Assembly: GCF_032075065.1 (NCBI RefSeq)
Contig: NZ_DAMAZC010000009.1
Coordinates: 1 to 49,468 of the forward strand
Direction: 5' to 3'
DNA length: 49,468 nucleotides
From: Atlantibacter sp032075065
GTDB taxonomy: Bacteria > Pseudomonadota > Gammaproteobacteria > Enterobacterales > Enterobacteriaceae
In this document: in pieces, positions 7,980 to 15,691 of the stretch
How the letters are laid out: each line of letters starts with the position of its first letter
Position numbering within the stretch: position 1 is the stretch's first letter
The notes under the pieces: generated by a model
What the model was told of the DNA's origin: nothing
Database searches by the model: none
The model's input: the letters and a program-made list of their open reading frames with translations, nothing else
Program-made: the position numbers and the translations under genes

Positions 7980-9197
7980 TTAAGCCATTATCGTTTTCAG
8001 ATGAGCATCTAAATTTAACTCAACACACACAAGTTCCGACTTGTTAGTCGCGTAGATTTGTATATCTAAAACAGGAATATCAGGAAGTGCAATTGAACAA
8101 TAAAAACCACTTTTCATACCATTTCCAATGCCTGCGCGCTGCACATCCGGACGGTCATAAAAAAATATATTACTTGCTGGTATTAAAACAGTATTATTAA
8201 TCACAGCTACAATGTTAAATGTAGCTTTTTCATCGCCATCAACAGCCCAGCCTTTTAAACTGAGGGCATTATTATCTTTTGTTAATGCATCAATAACTCC
8301 AACACCCATTTTATTACAAGTGCGATATAAATGACTAGATGTTTTTTGTTCTAAAAGCTCAAATCCATTTTGTTTTAAGATATCTTTAATTTCGTCTATT
8401 TTTCTTTTAACTTTCAATAAGAACCATAAAGGCATAGATTGTTCTATGGTATTCAAATCATGATTTTTAAAGAACGTTATATTTCTGCTTAAACTTTCTT
8501 TCAAGGTTGTCGCTCGACCTCGAGCTGCTTTTTTGTTAAAAAACTCGGACCTCGACTTTATAACATAATGATTAATTCTTACTCCCGACCATTCTACGGT
8601 ATCACTTATCCCATCAATTTTATCTTGTAACTTGCCATTTGGCATAATAAAATTCTTCGTTGCTTTTATTCTAAAGGAATGAGGAGTCGCACCTGTGCTT
8701 ATAACATCACCGACACGAACAATTGATTTATAATGTTTATTCACAGGGTGTTGTTCATTTGCACGCTTAGTAAATCTTTCTATAACAAGCCCATTTGCTG
8801 GTAAAATAGAATGAGAAGAGCCATAAACAGCCCAGTTTAAGGAAATTGCACCATTACCCTGATCGTCTAACAAGGGTTTTAATTTATCCAATCCATCTTC
8901 ATAATCGTCAGGTGAAATAAATTCATCTGCATCGATAAATGCAACCCATTTTTTTTCATCCATTATGGATAGTATTTTTTGATAAGCGCTTAGTTGTGGT
9001 GGTGTATTGTTTTCTGTAGGATGCACAATCCTATTTATAAGATTTGCCTTCTCAAGTTGACATATCAGTTCGCTACTACCGTCCGAACTAATATTATCCG
9101 CAATGTAAAATTCGTCTATGCCAAGTACCATATGATAGGCTAGCCATTCTAGTATATAAGGCTGTTCATTTTTAAGAATAGCTGCTATTGATATCAT
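7980..9197 (-). CDS. GT92/GT2-like glycosyltransferase with C-terminal 'LSGW' domain
   Basis: A 405-residue cytoplasmic protein. Residues 1-270 are a Glyco_tranf_2_4/GT92-like domain: ISIAAILKNEQPYILEWLAYH, FYIADNISSDGS and FIDADEFISP, paralogous to the protein at 3883-4788. Residues 300-400 (LKGWAVDGDEK, YDRPDVQRAG, SGFYCSIALP) form the module that stands alone at 4869-5249. The ATG at 9197 is chosen because AGGAG (9203-9207 on the minus strand) lies at the right distance; six codons upstream is another possible start without such a site. The region is markedly AT-rich, which suggests a different origin from the flanking large glycosyltransferase genes. Confidence 0.78.
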   Translation of the reverse strand: MISIAAILKNEQPYILEWLAYHMVLGIDEFYIADNISSDGSSELICQLEKANLINRIVHPTENNTPPQLSAYQKILSIMDEKKWVAFIDADEFISPDDYEDGLDKLKPLLDDQGNGAISLNWAVYGSSHSILPANGLVIERFTKRANEQHPVNKHYKSIVRVGDVISTGATPHSFRIKATKNFIMPNGKLQDKIDGISDTVEWSGVRINHYVIKSRSEFFNKKAARGRATTLKESLSRNITFFKNHDLNTIEQSMPLWFLLKVKRKIDEIKDILKQNGFELLEQKTSSHLYRTCNKMGVGVIDALTKDNNALSLKGWAVDGDEKATFNIVAVINNTVLIPASNIFFYDRPDVQRAGIGNGMKSGFYCSIALPDIPVLDIQIYATNKSELVCVELNLDAHLKTIMA

Positions 9198-9259
9198 GTC
9201 TACTCCTAGAATCAAAAATCACTATAAAATTTGTATTGAATACTAAATAAAATTTCATT

Positions 9260-11377
9260 TTAAATAGAAAAATCTTCTCTCTCTTTTGTCAGGTTCTGGC
9301 TATAAAAAGGATCAATCTCAAGCTGCCTGCCCCACTTCGCTTTCATAAAATTCACTTCCTTCGCAAAGCGCGCGATTTTTTCTGGTGAATCTTCAACACC
9401 ACGACTTATCGATTCGTAATGGTAGAGTTCAGCATAAGGTGTCCAAAGGTTACGGTATCCTGCCTGACGTACCTTGAGGCAAAAATCGACATCGTTAAAT
9501 GCGACCTTGAGATTTTCTTCATCAAGACCAGAAACGTGATCAAAAATCTCTTTGCGAATAAGCAAGCAAGCGGCAGTAACCGCAGACAAGCTTTGGGTCA
9601 ACACCAGGCGACTAAAATAGCCGGGATGATTACGGGTGAAGTTCTTATGAGAGTGACCGCCAACACCACCAATCCCAAGAATAACGCCCCCATGCTGCAA
9701 GGTATCGTTGCTGTAATACAGTTTTGCACCCACGCAACCAATTTCAGGACGCAAACAATGGCTTACCATTTCTGTTAACCACTCGGGGTTGATCACTTCA
9801 ATATCATTGTTTACCAGACCAATAACGGTGCCTTTAGCATGCCTGGCCCCAAAGTTATTAATCGCCGAATAGTTAAATGGATAGTCATAGCGGAGAACTT
9901 TAACGCGGCTATCTTCCTGCTGAATTTGGCTAAAAAACTCCAGCGTTTCAGGTTCAACGCTGCCGTTATCGAGAATCAGGATCTCAAAATGGGTATAGGT
10001 GCTTTTCTCGAGGATGCTGCGAACCGCTGTCTCGGTCAGCGAGCGACGATCTCGGGTAGGGATCAGCAGACTAACCAACGGTGCGGGTTCAGGTATGGGG
10101 TAACGAACCCGATAGGTATTAGGGACTAACCCCGCCTCGACCACGACGCCAGGATGCTGGGCGGCAAAGTAGTCGCGCAACGCTTTAATACCTGCATCAG
10201 TGGTATAGCTCTTCTCGCCTGAGGCTAACGCAGTCGATCCCTCAATGGTGCGCCAGTGATAGAGTACGCGAGGAATATGTACGATTTGCTCAGCCTTAAC
10301 ATGCGGCAGGCAACGTAATAACAGATCCTGGTCCTGACTCCCTTCAACACCCAACCTGAAGCCACCGATTTTTGTAAGCAGGCTTCGGCGATATACCCCA
10401 AGATGCGAGACGTAATTTTGGGAAAAGAACAGATCTGGGTTCCAGTCGCTCTTGAAATGTGGATCGAAGCGTTCGCCCCGCCCATTCAGTTTATCTTCAT
10501 CGCTGTAAAGAATTTGCGTGTCTGGCTGGATGCAGATCGCCTGAGCCATAAACAACAGCGCATGTTCTGGTAGCGCATCATCGTGATCGAGTAACGCGAC
10601 ATAATCACCTGTGGCAACCTCCAACGCACTGTTCGACGCTGCCGAAATATGTCCATTTTTATGACGATAAACAACCTTAATACGCGGGTCCCTGGCTTCA
10701 TATTCCCGTAGAACCCTCTGAACATGTTCTTTCGGCGATTTATCATCGGCAATACACAATTCCCAGTGTGGATAACTCTGAGCAATCACCGAATCAAGGC
10801 AAGCACGCAGATATATCTCCGCCGGATTATAGACCGGCATCACCACTGAAATTAGAGGGGGTTTGACCATACTTTTCAGCATAGCGCTCACTTGTGCGCT
10901 ATCAGGCAGAGAAGACTGTTCGACGCTTTCAATCCACTCTTCATAATCAATAGAAGGTAAGGTGAAACTAAAAGTCTCGTTATAAAGCTCTACCAGGCGT
11001 TTTAATGATAACGACCCGCTTTCTAAAGCGATGGACTCCTTTATTTTCGCCAGATCCATATTACGATAGCTTTGGTGTTCCTTTTGAACCCGAGCCAATA
11101 AAGCTTGTTCGATAAGGTTATCGCTGATGGCTTTTATTTCAAACTGACTTACTGAAAAAGAACACGCTTTCTCAAGTGGGTCAAAACGTAACGCGACGAG
11201 GGGAGCCTCAAGATAAAACAAACGACTGGCAGACGTTCCTTTTTTAAACGGTAAAGCTATGGTTTCAAATTCGTTGAAGCCTTTTCCGGTATCCAGATAG
11301 CATTTAGCCAACCCTTGTTTTTCTGAACAATTAAGTGTCAGATTAAATTGATACCAGCCCGTTTCAATTTTAGACAA
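9260..11377 (-). CDS. Two-domain GT2 glycosyltransferase, 5' end cut by IS element
   Basis: At least 705 residues: an N-terminal beta-rich segment (about 5-85), a first GT2 domain (about 173-345: PLISVVMPVYN, IADDKSP, LLDHDDALP, YSDEDKLNGRGER, SQDQDLLLRC) and a second GT2 domain (about 432-650: PLVSLLIPTRD, LVNNDIEVIN, AFNDVDFCLKV). Both domains keep their acidic metal-binding residues, so it is probably bifunctional. The first possible start is a TTG at 11377 without a ribosome binding site, and the frame stays open into the inverted repeat of the insertion sequence at 11383. The true N-terminus has therefore probably been lost. It is a whole-length paralogue of 1782-3815. Confidence 0.8.
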   Translation of the reverse strand: MSKIETGWYQFNLTLNCSEKQGLAKCYLDTGKGFNEFETIALPFKKGTSASRLFYLEAPLVALRFDPLEKACSFSVSQFEIKAISDNLIEQALLARVQKEHQSYRNMDLAKIKESIALESGSLSLKRLVELYNETFSFTLPSIDYEEWIESVEQSSLPDSAQVSAMLKSMVKPPLISVVMPVYNPAEIYLRACLDSVIAQSYPHWELCIADDKSPKEHVQRVLREYEARDPRIKVVYRHKNGHISAASNSALEVATGDYVALLDHDDALPEHALLFMAQAICIQPDTQILYSDEDKLNGRGERFDPHFKSDWNPDLFFSQNYVSHLGVYRRSLLTKIGGFRLGVEGSQDQDLLLRCLPHVKAEQIVHIPRVLYHWRTIEGSTALASGEKSYTTDAGIKALRDYFAAQHPGVVVEAGLVPNTYRVRYPIPEPAPLVSLLIPTRDRRSLTETAVRSILEKSTYTHFEILILDNGSVEPETLEFFSQIQQEDSRVKVLRYDYPFNYSAINNFGARHAKGTVIGLVNNDIEVINPEWLTEMVSHCLRPEIGCVGAKLYYSNDTLQHGGVILGIGGVGGHSHKNFTRNHPGYFSRLVLTQSLSAVTAACLLIRKEIFDHVSGLDEENLKVAFNDVDFCLKVRQAGYRNLWTPYAELYHYESISRGVEDSPEKIARFAKEVNFMKAKWGRQLEIDPFYSQNLTKEREDFSI

Positions 11378-11453
11378 TTTGGTGACCTGCTCCCCGTTGA
11401 TTAATACATCGCGATGTTAGTAATGTCTTCATAAGCCACATGAGGACATCCCC

Positions 11454-11717
11454 ATGAAGAAGCGTTTTTCCGACGAACAGATCATCAGTATTCTCCGCGA
11501 AGCCGAAGCTGGGGTACCCGCCCGTGAACTCTGCCGCAAGCATGCCATTTCCGATGCCACGTTTTACACCTGGCGTAAGAAGTATGGCGGTATGGAGGTG
11601 CCTGAAGTTAAGCGCCTGAAGTCGCTTGAGGAAGAGAACGCCAGACTCAAGAAGCTGCTTGCCGAAGCCATGCTGGATAAAGAGGCGCTTCAGGTGGCTC
11701 TTGGGCGAAAGTACTGA
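11454..11717 (+). CDS. IS3-family transposase OrfA
   Basis: An 87-residue DNA-binding subunit: the N-terminal helix-turn-helix (KRFSDEQIISILREAEAG, ISDATFYTWRKKYGG) recognises the element's ends, and a leucine-zipper-like helix follows (LKSLEEENARLKKLLAEAML). It ends ALGRKY at a TGA; a -1 slip at CGAAAG just before the stop would continue as KVLTTDQKREAVMLM into OrfB and yield the active OrfAB transposase. Confidence 0.93.
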   Translation: MKKRFSDEQIISILREAEAGVPARELCRKHAISDATFYTWRKKYGGMEVPEVKRLKSLEEENARLKKLLAEAMLDKEALQVALGRKY

Positions 11718-11740
11718 CGACAGACCAGAAGCGGGAAGCC

Positions 11741-12574
11741 GTGATGTTGATGTGTGATGCGACCGGTCTGTCGCAACGTCGTGCCTGCAGGCTTACAGGT
11801 TTATCCCTGTCGACCTGCCGCTATGAGGCTCACCGTCCGGCTGCTGATGCGCATTTATCAGGGCGCATCACTGAGCTGGCACTGGAGCGCAGGCGTTTTG
11901 GCTACCGCCGCATCTGGCAGTTACTGCGCCGTGAAGGCCTTCATGTTAATCACAAGCGCGTGTACCGCCTTTATCATCTGAGAGGGCTGGGCGTAAAACG
12001 CAGACGGCGTCGTAAAGGGCTGGCAACAGAACGTCTGCCTCTGCTCCGCCCGGCGGAGCCCAACCTGACCTGGTCGATGGATTTTGTCATGGACGCGCTC
12101 GCCACCGGTCGCAGGATCAAGTGCCTGACCTGTGTGGACGACTTCACGAAGGAGTGCCTGACAATTACTATTGCATTAAGGATTTCAGGCGTTCAGGTCA
12201 CGCGTATTCTGGACAGCATTGCACTGTTTCGAGGCTATCCGGCGACGATAAGAACTGACCAGGGGCCGGAGTTCACCTGCCGCGCACTGGATCAATGGGC
12301 TTTTGAGCATGGTGTTGAGTTGCGTTTAATCCAGCCGGGCAAGCCAACGCAGAACGGATTTATTGAGAGCTTTAACGGGCGATTTCGCGATGAATGTCTG
12401 AATGAGCACTGGTTCAGTGATATCGTTCACGCCAGGAAAGTCATTAATGACTGGCGGCAGGATTATAACGAGTGTCGTCCACATTCAGCACTGAATTACC
12501 AGACGCCATCAGAGTTTGCAGCACGGTGGCGGAATGGAAAATGTGAAGGTAAACAAACCGACACTACTAACTAA
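11741..12574 (+). CDS. IS3-family transposase OrfB (DDE catalytic part)
   Basis: The 277-residue frame begins at a GTG but is normally translated as the C-terminal part of OrfAB by frameshifting. It has the HTH_21 region (ERRRFGYRRIWQLLRREG) and the rve integrase core with the DDE triad: SMDFVMDAL, IRTDQGPEF and NGFIESFNGRFRDECL. No stop or shift interrupts it, so the element is potentially active. Confidence 0.93.
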   Translation: MMLMCDATGLSQRRACRLTGLSLSTCRYEAHRPAADAHLSGRITELALERRRFGYRRIWQLLRREGLHVNHKRVYRLYHLRGLGVKRRRRRKGLATERLPLLRPAEPNLTWSMDFVMDALATGRRIKCLTCVDDFTKECLTITIALRISGVQVTRILDSIALFRGYPATIRTDQGPEFTCRALDQWAFEHGVELRLIQPGKPTQNGFIESFNGRFRDECLNEHWFSDIVHARKVINDWRQDYNECRPHSALNYQTPSEFAARWRNGKCEGKQTDTTN

Positions 12575-12691
12575 GGGTTGTATTTAAAGCTGGGGGCAGG
12601 TCATAATGTTTCCACCTAACTAGTTGTAAAGTTGAGGGACACTGCCTAGATCTACCGAAATTCTCTAAAGTAATTTAGACAGTAAAACGCA

Positions 12692-12709
12692 ACGGGCCGT
12701 TAAGCCCGC
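12692..12709 (-). terminator. Possible terminator after the 66-residue gene
   Basis: On the minus strand CGGGC and GCCCG flank a six-base loop, followed by TTGCGTTTTA. The stem is short and the T run begins a few bases late, so this is only a moderate candidate for the terminator of the small gene ending at 12721. The remaining bases between the IS end and this point hold no recognisable gene. Confidence 0.4.
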
Positions 12710-12720
12710 TGTTCGTTACA

Positions 12721-12921
12721 TCACCGCAGTTCTATCACTCTCGCCCGCTCAGCCTGCTCTCGGTAGTGGTCGTATCGCTCCCGGAACCATGCTTGCTGTT
12801 CATCACTCATATTGCCGGTCACGGCGTCGATATCCACTGGCTGGCCCAAGGCGTGCATACGGGCAAAACTGCGCGCCAGAAAATCAAAATTCTTCAATGC
12901 GTTTATATCTTGTTGGTTCAT
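12721..12921 (-). CDS. Small plasmid-type conserved protein of unknown function
   Basis: The 66-residue frame starts at the ATG at 12921, chosen because GGAGG lies just upstream; an upstream in-frame ATG would add 14 residues without such a site. The sequence NFDFLARSFARMHALGQPVD and then GNMSDEQQAWFRERYDHY resembles small proteins of conjugative-plasmid leading regions; this recollection needs a search. It is soluble, largely helical and acidic-basic mixed. It diverges from the ArdC module to its right. Confidence 0.6.
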   Translation of the reverse strand: MNQQDINALKNFDFLARSFARMHALGQPVDIDAVTGNMSDEQQAWFRERYDHYREQAERARVIELR

Positions 12922-13253
12922 TAGCATATCCCTCCAGTCATTGTGATTACTGTTCAAGGTCATATGCTTTTCTGATTTCAGTATCCGCCTGAAAAAGATC
13001 GTTTTTTGAGCGATGCGTGCGCATCAATCTGCCTGCGTTCACATTTCAGGAACGATAAAACTCTTCAGCCCCGGTAATGATTTTCCCTCCCTTTTATCAT
13101 CCGCGCAGAAAACACTACCGCCAGCCATGCAGTAAGTTCGCCATGTATCCGGAAGATGCGAACGGCGCAGATGCGCAGGATACACGAACCATTCCATCCC
13201 GCAGGGAAACGCCCTGCGAAGGGTGTTCCCTGCTCATTTACAGGAGAAACACC
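12922..13253. other. Divergent intergenic region of the ArdC module
   Basis: This 332-bp stretch separates the leftward 66-residue gene from the rightward module. I see a perfect palindrome GATGCGTGCGCATC (13012-13025), a candidate operator, and a GC-rich hairpin (13201-13233) ten bases before the ribosome binding site of the next gene. An upstream in-frame extension of that next gene is open from 13077, but nothing supports its translation. Confidence 0.45.
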
Positions 13254-13544
13254 ATGTCGCTTTTCGATAAAAAACCGTCGTTAATGCCGGTGGTTATCGC
13301 CCCTGATGTCTGGCAATCCGCTGTGGAATTTCCCGCCGACCCGCAGCAGGTGGAAGAACGGCTGGGCAATCTGTTGCTCGCCGTACTGCTGACCCTGCGC
13401 ACCGCCGGGGCATCCCGCAAGAAAGTCACCTTTACGATCTACTGCCAGCCGCCGCAGGGCGATATGAAAGTCCCTGTCGCATTACCGCTGTCGCTCAACT
13501 ATCACGGCCACTATGTGCAGGTCTCGGTGGCTGAACAGGCATAA
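13254..13544 (+). CDS. Hypothetical protein of the antirestriction module
   Basis: A 96-residue protein (MSLFDKKPSLMPVVIAPDVW...) preceded by AGGAG at proper spacing, which fixes the ATG at 13254. I do not recognise its family. It shows an amphipathic leucine-rich helix (about 35-50) and a beta-rich C-terminal half, with no signal peptide or membrane anchor. It lies 64 bp before the ardC-like gene in the same direction, so the two are probably cotranscribed; such small genes are common beside ArdC in plasmids and integrative elements. Confidence 0.65.
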   Translation: MSLFDKKPSLMPVVIAPDVWQSAVEFPADPQQVEERLGNLLLAVLLTLRTAGASRKKVTFTIYCQPPQGDMKVPVALPLSLNYHGHYVQVSVAEQA

Positions 13545-13553
13545 CCTCTCCCC

Positions 13554-13587
13554 GCCGGAGTCGCCTCCGGATGGAGGCAGCTCCGGC
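13554..13587 (+). promoter_or_regulatory. Nested hairpin before ardC
   Basis: Two nested stems lie between the 96-residue gene and ardC: outer GCCGGAG (13554-13560) with CTCCGGC (13581-13587), and inner GCCTCCGGATGGAGGC (13563-13578). The GAGG ribosome-binding sequence follows about ten bases later. There is no T run, so it is not a normal terminator; it may affect RNA stability or translation of ardC. Confidence 0.5.
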
Positions 13588-13608
13588 TTCTTCCATGAGG
13601 ATCGCACA

Positions 13609-14514
13609 ATGGACAGAAGCAACGATATCTACCAGAAAGTCACCGACCAGATTATTGCTGAGCTGGAAAACGGCAATGTGCCGTGGATCCGCCCGTGGCG
13701 CGATGGCGAGCCACCGTTCCCGATCAATGCGTTATCCGGTCGACCGTATCACGGCATCAACGTGCCGCTGCTGTGGAACAGCGCCGACAAGCAGAGCTTC
13801 GCCAGCGACCGCTGGCTGACGTTCCACCAGGTCAGCGCGCTCGGCGGGCAGGTGCGCCGGGGGGAGAAATCCTCTCTGGCGGTGTTGTATCTGCCGCGCA
13901 CACAGGAAGAGACCGACGCACTCGGCCAGCCGTTGCTGGATAAAGACGGCGAGCCGAAGGTGCGGCATTTCGGGATCATTCGTGAATTTCGGCTGTTTAA
14001 CCTGTCGCAGTGCGACGGCCTGCCGCAGTCGCTGTCTGAGCCGTTTACCCGGCCCGCAGAGCCTGTGGAGATGGCCGAAACCATTGCGAAGAATAGCGGC
14101 GTGACGCTGCGCCATCGCCGCCAGTCGAAAGCGTATTACAAACCCGCGACCGACCTGGTGATGATGCCGCACCCGCAGCAGTTTGAAAGCAGCGAGGCGT
14201 ACTACGCCACGCTGTTGCATGAACTGACGCACGCCACCGGTCACGCTTCACGCCTGAACCGCCCCGGTATTGCCGGAGCGGAACGCACCGAAGCGCTCTA
14301 CGCTGCTGAAGAATTAGTGGCGGAGATGGGGAGCGCCTTCCTGTGCGCCCATTGCGGCATTCAGGGCAGGCTCCAGCACGCCAGCTATATCGGCTACTGG
14401 CTGGATATCCTGCGCCAGGACAAGCGGGCAGTGATCCGCGCCAGCGGTATGGCGCGCCACGCCAGTGAATGGCTACTCAACGCTGTACCACAACCCTGTC
14501 AGCTTAGCGCCTGA
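13609..14514 (+). CDS. ardC: ArdC-like antirestriction protein
   Basis: A 301-residue cytoplasmic protein that, in this family, binds single-stranded DNA and shields incoming element DNA from host restriction. Residues 1-120 form the ArdC N-terminal ssDNA-binding domain (DIYQKVTDQIIAELENG, PWIRPW, GRPYHGINVPLLW). The C-terminal part is a zincin-like polyvalent metallopeptidase domain: the HExxH motif is LLHELTHATGH, with a downstream glutamate in ELVAEMGSAFLC. The start at 13609 gives the family-typical MDRSNDIYQKV; the frame is open further upstream but overlaps the previous gene. It belongs to the mobile region and marks a conjugative ancestry. Confidence 0.9.
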   Translation: MDRSNDIYQKVTDQIIAELENGNVPWIRPWRDGEPPFPINALSGRPYHGINVPLLWNSADKQSFASDRWLTFHQVSALGGQVRRGEKSSLAVLYLPRTQEETDALGQPLLDKDGEPKVRHFGIIREFRLFNLSQCDGLPQSLSEPFTRPAEPVEMAETIAKNSGVTLRHRRQSKAYYKPATDLVMMPHPQQFESSEAYYATLLHELTHATGHASRLNRPGIAGAERTEALYAAEELVAEMGSAFLCAHCGIQGRLQHASYIGYWLDILRQDKRAVIRASGMARHASEWLLNAVPQPCQLSA

Positions 14515-14538
14515 CAGCCCACCCGCACGTGGAGCCTT

Positions 14539-14566
14539 CCCCGTCGGGGAGTTGCTCCCCTTTTTT
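14539..14566 (+). terminator. Terminator-like hairpin with competing stem
   Basis: GGGGAG (14546-14551) pairs with CTCCCC (14555-14560), followed at once by six T residues: a textbook intrinsic terminator after ardC. The same GGGG can instead pair with CCCC at 14539-14542. The ribosome binding site and ATG of the next gene follow 13 bases later, so the two exclusive stems could act as an attenuator. Confidence 0.6.
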
Positions 14567-14578
14567 CTGGAGTGATAT

Positions 14579-14950
14579 ATGGGACTCGATCTCTTCTTTT
14601 TCGAACGGGCAAAAAACGCGCCCGATGAAAGCCAGTACGCCAGAGTGGGTTATTTCCGCAAGGTGAACCCGTTACTCAAATGGGTGGATAAACACGTCGG
14701 GCTGGTGCGCAACCAGGTGCTGTTAGAAGTCACCAAAGCACATTTGCAGGGGCTTCTGAGCGACCTGCAGAGCCTGACGCCGGATAACTGCGGCGCGGTT
14801 TATCCCACGATTGACGGCTTTTTCTATGGGTATACCGATTATGGAGAACACTACTGGTAAGACGTTCGCGCCGTCACCCACTGGGTGAAGGAGACGCTGG
14901 AGACGTTTGATTTTGAGCGAGACAGGCTGATGTTTTATGCCTGGTGGTAA
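14579..14950 (+). pseudogene. Small plasmid-type gene with premature stop
   Basis: The frame starts MGLDLFFFERAKNAPDES with TGGAG upstream and runs 93 codons to a TAA at 14858-14860 after GEHYW. Reading on in the same frame gives DVRAVTHWVKETLETFDFER and a natural end MFYAWW at 14950 (124 codons). The sense after the stop is so protein-like that a single base change to TAA is the best explanation. Function is unknown; the family occurs beside ardC in plasmid-like regions. The product would lack its last quarter. Confidence 0.65.
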
Positions 14951-14983
14951 GTGGAACGGAGTGGCCGGTTTCGATCGGCCACT

Positions 14984-15691
14984 TTATTCCACAGAGAGAA
15001 TGACGCCAAGCCTCTGTGCCATCTGCTGTATTTCGTATCCTGTGGAAACATCATCCGTAAAGCGAACCGTTGCACTGGCGATACGCAGATCTCCCGGTTT
15101 AACCCTGTCACCGAACAGCACAAATGCATCACTGTCATCATGCTGCCGCGATTTCCAGACCAGTCCATCGATACCAGAATGCTGAAGATATATTGCCCGT
15201 GCCCACAGGCGAGTCTGCGTATACAGCAGCCTTCCGCTCTCGATCAAGTCAGCCTTACTGGTGCCCATGCGATATAGATCCTGCGACTTCAGACTAGCTA
15301 GTTGCAGTTTTCTGGTACTGGCAAGTTCCGTGTAGCCCCAGTTTCTGAAAGGCCTGAGGCTGAGAAAGCCTGTCCGTGCTTCGCCGATAAGATCGTGAAA
15401 CACGGTCTCTGCCAGCGCGCCCTGCAGTGAACCTGCTGCATACAGCCAGGGAACATATTGCCCTGCATCATCCTTAAAGGAGCTGAAGCGTGCGCCATAT
15501 TCCCAGGATTGCAGCTCTCTTCCTGGATTGAAACTATCGCCAGGCCACTGAAGGGAATGGCAGCGGTGCAATCGGCTATCCGGCGGCAGAATAACCCTGT
15601 TCACCACTATATTGTCCGGAGGCGACGCGATGCACGCTACAAGAACCTGCGGCGTACCAAACTCGTTCCTGGCGGATTTATTCTGCGCCAT
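14984..15691 (-). CDS. RES-domain toxin (NAD+-degrading family)
   Basis: A 235-residue protein with the RES domain. The three name-giving residues are recognisable: Arg in RLHRCHS or YGARFSSF, Glu in LYAAGSLQGALAETVFHD (E95), and Ser in GLVWKSRQHDDSDAFVLF (S181). Characterised RES toxins deplete cellular NAD+ and arrest growth; the antitoxin blocks the active site. The start ATG at 15691 overlaps the preceding antitoxin gene by 14 bases, the usual antitoxin-first coupled order of these systems. No frameshift or missing key residue is seen, so the toxin may be functional. Confidence 0.85.
   Translation of the reverse strand: MAQNKSARNEFGTPQVLVACIASPPDNIVVNRVILPPDSRLHRCHSLQWPGDSFNPGRELQSWEYGARFSSFKDDAGQYVPWLYAAGSLQGALAETVFHDLIGEARTGFLSLRPFRNWGYTELASTRKLQLASLKSQDLYRMGTSKADLIESGRLLYTQTRLWARAIYLQHSGIDGLVWKSRQHDDSDAFVLFGDRVKPGDLRIASATVRFTDDVSTGYEIQQMAQRLGVILSVE

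Larger units (their letters stand above)
11383..12603 (+). mobile_element. IS3-family insertion sequence (IS407-type subgroup)
   Basis: The element is 1221 bp long. Its ends are imperfect inverted repeats: the left starts TGACCTGCTCCCCGTTGA and the right, read inward, starts TGACCTGCCCCCAGCTTT. Between them lie orfA and orfB in the usual IS3 arrangement with a -1 frameshift at GCGAAAG. Both frames look intact. The flanks are TTGG on the left and TAAT on the right, so no target-site duplication is visible; this implies a deletion or recombination next to the element after insertion. The orf products resemble those of IS1222/ISEhe3-like elements, but the exact name needs a database check. Confidence 0.9.

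Noticed and set aside
6700..9260. Programmed frameshift in the SGNH gene
   Set aside because: The upstream frame also has a TAA at codon 10, so a recoding event at the A-run alone would not restore the protein.
12604..12691. Second insertion-sequence end next to the IS3-family element (GTTGAGGGACACTG stretch)
   Set aside because: I could not find a matching inverted end or transposase frame, so the resemblance is not supported.
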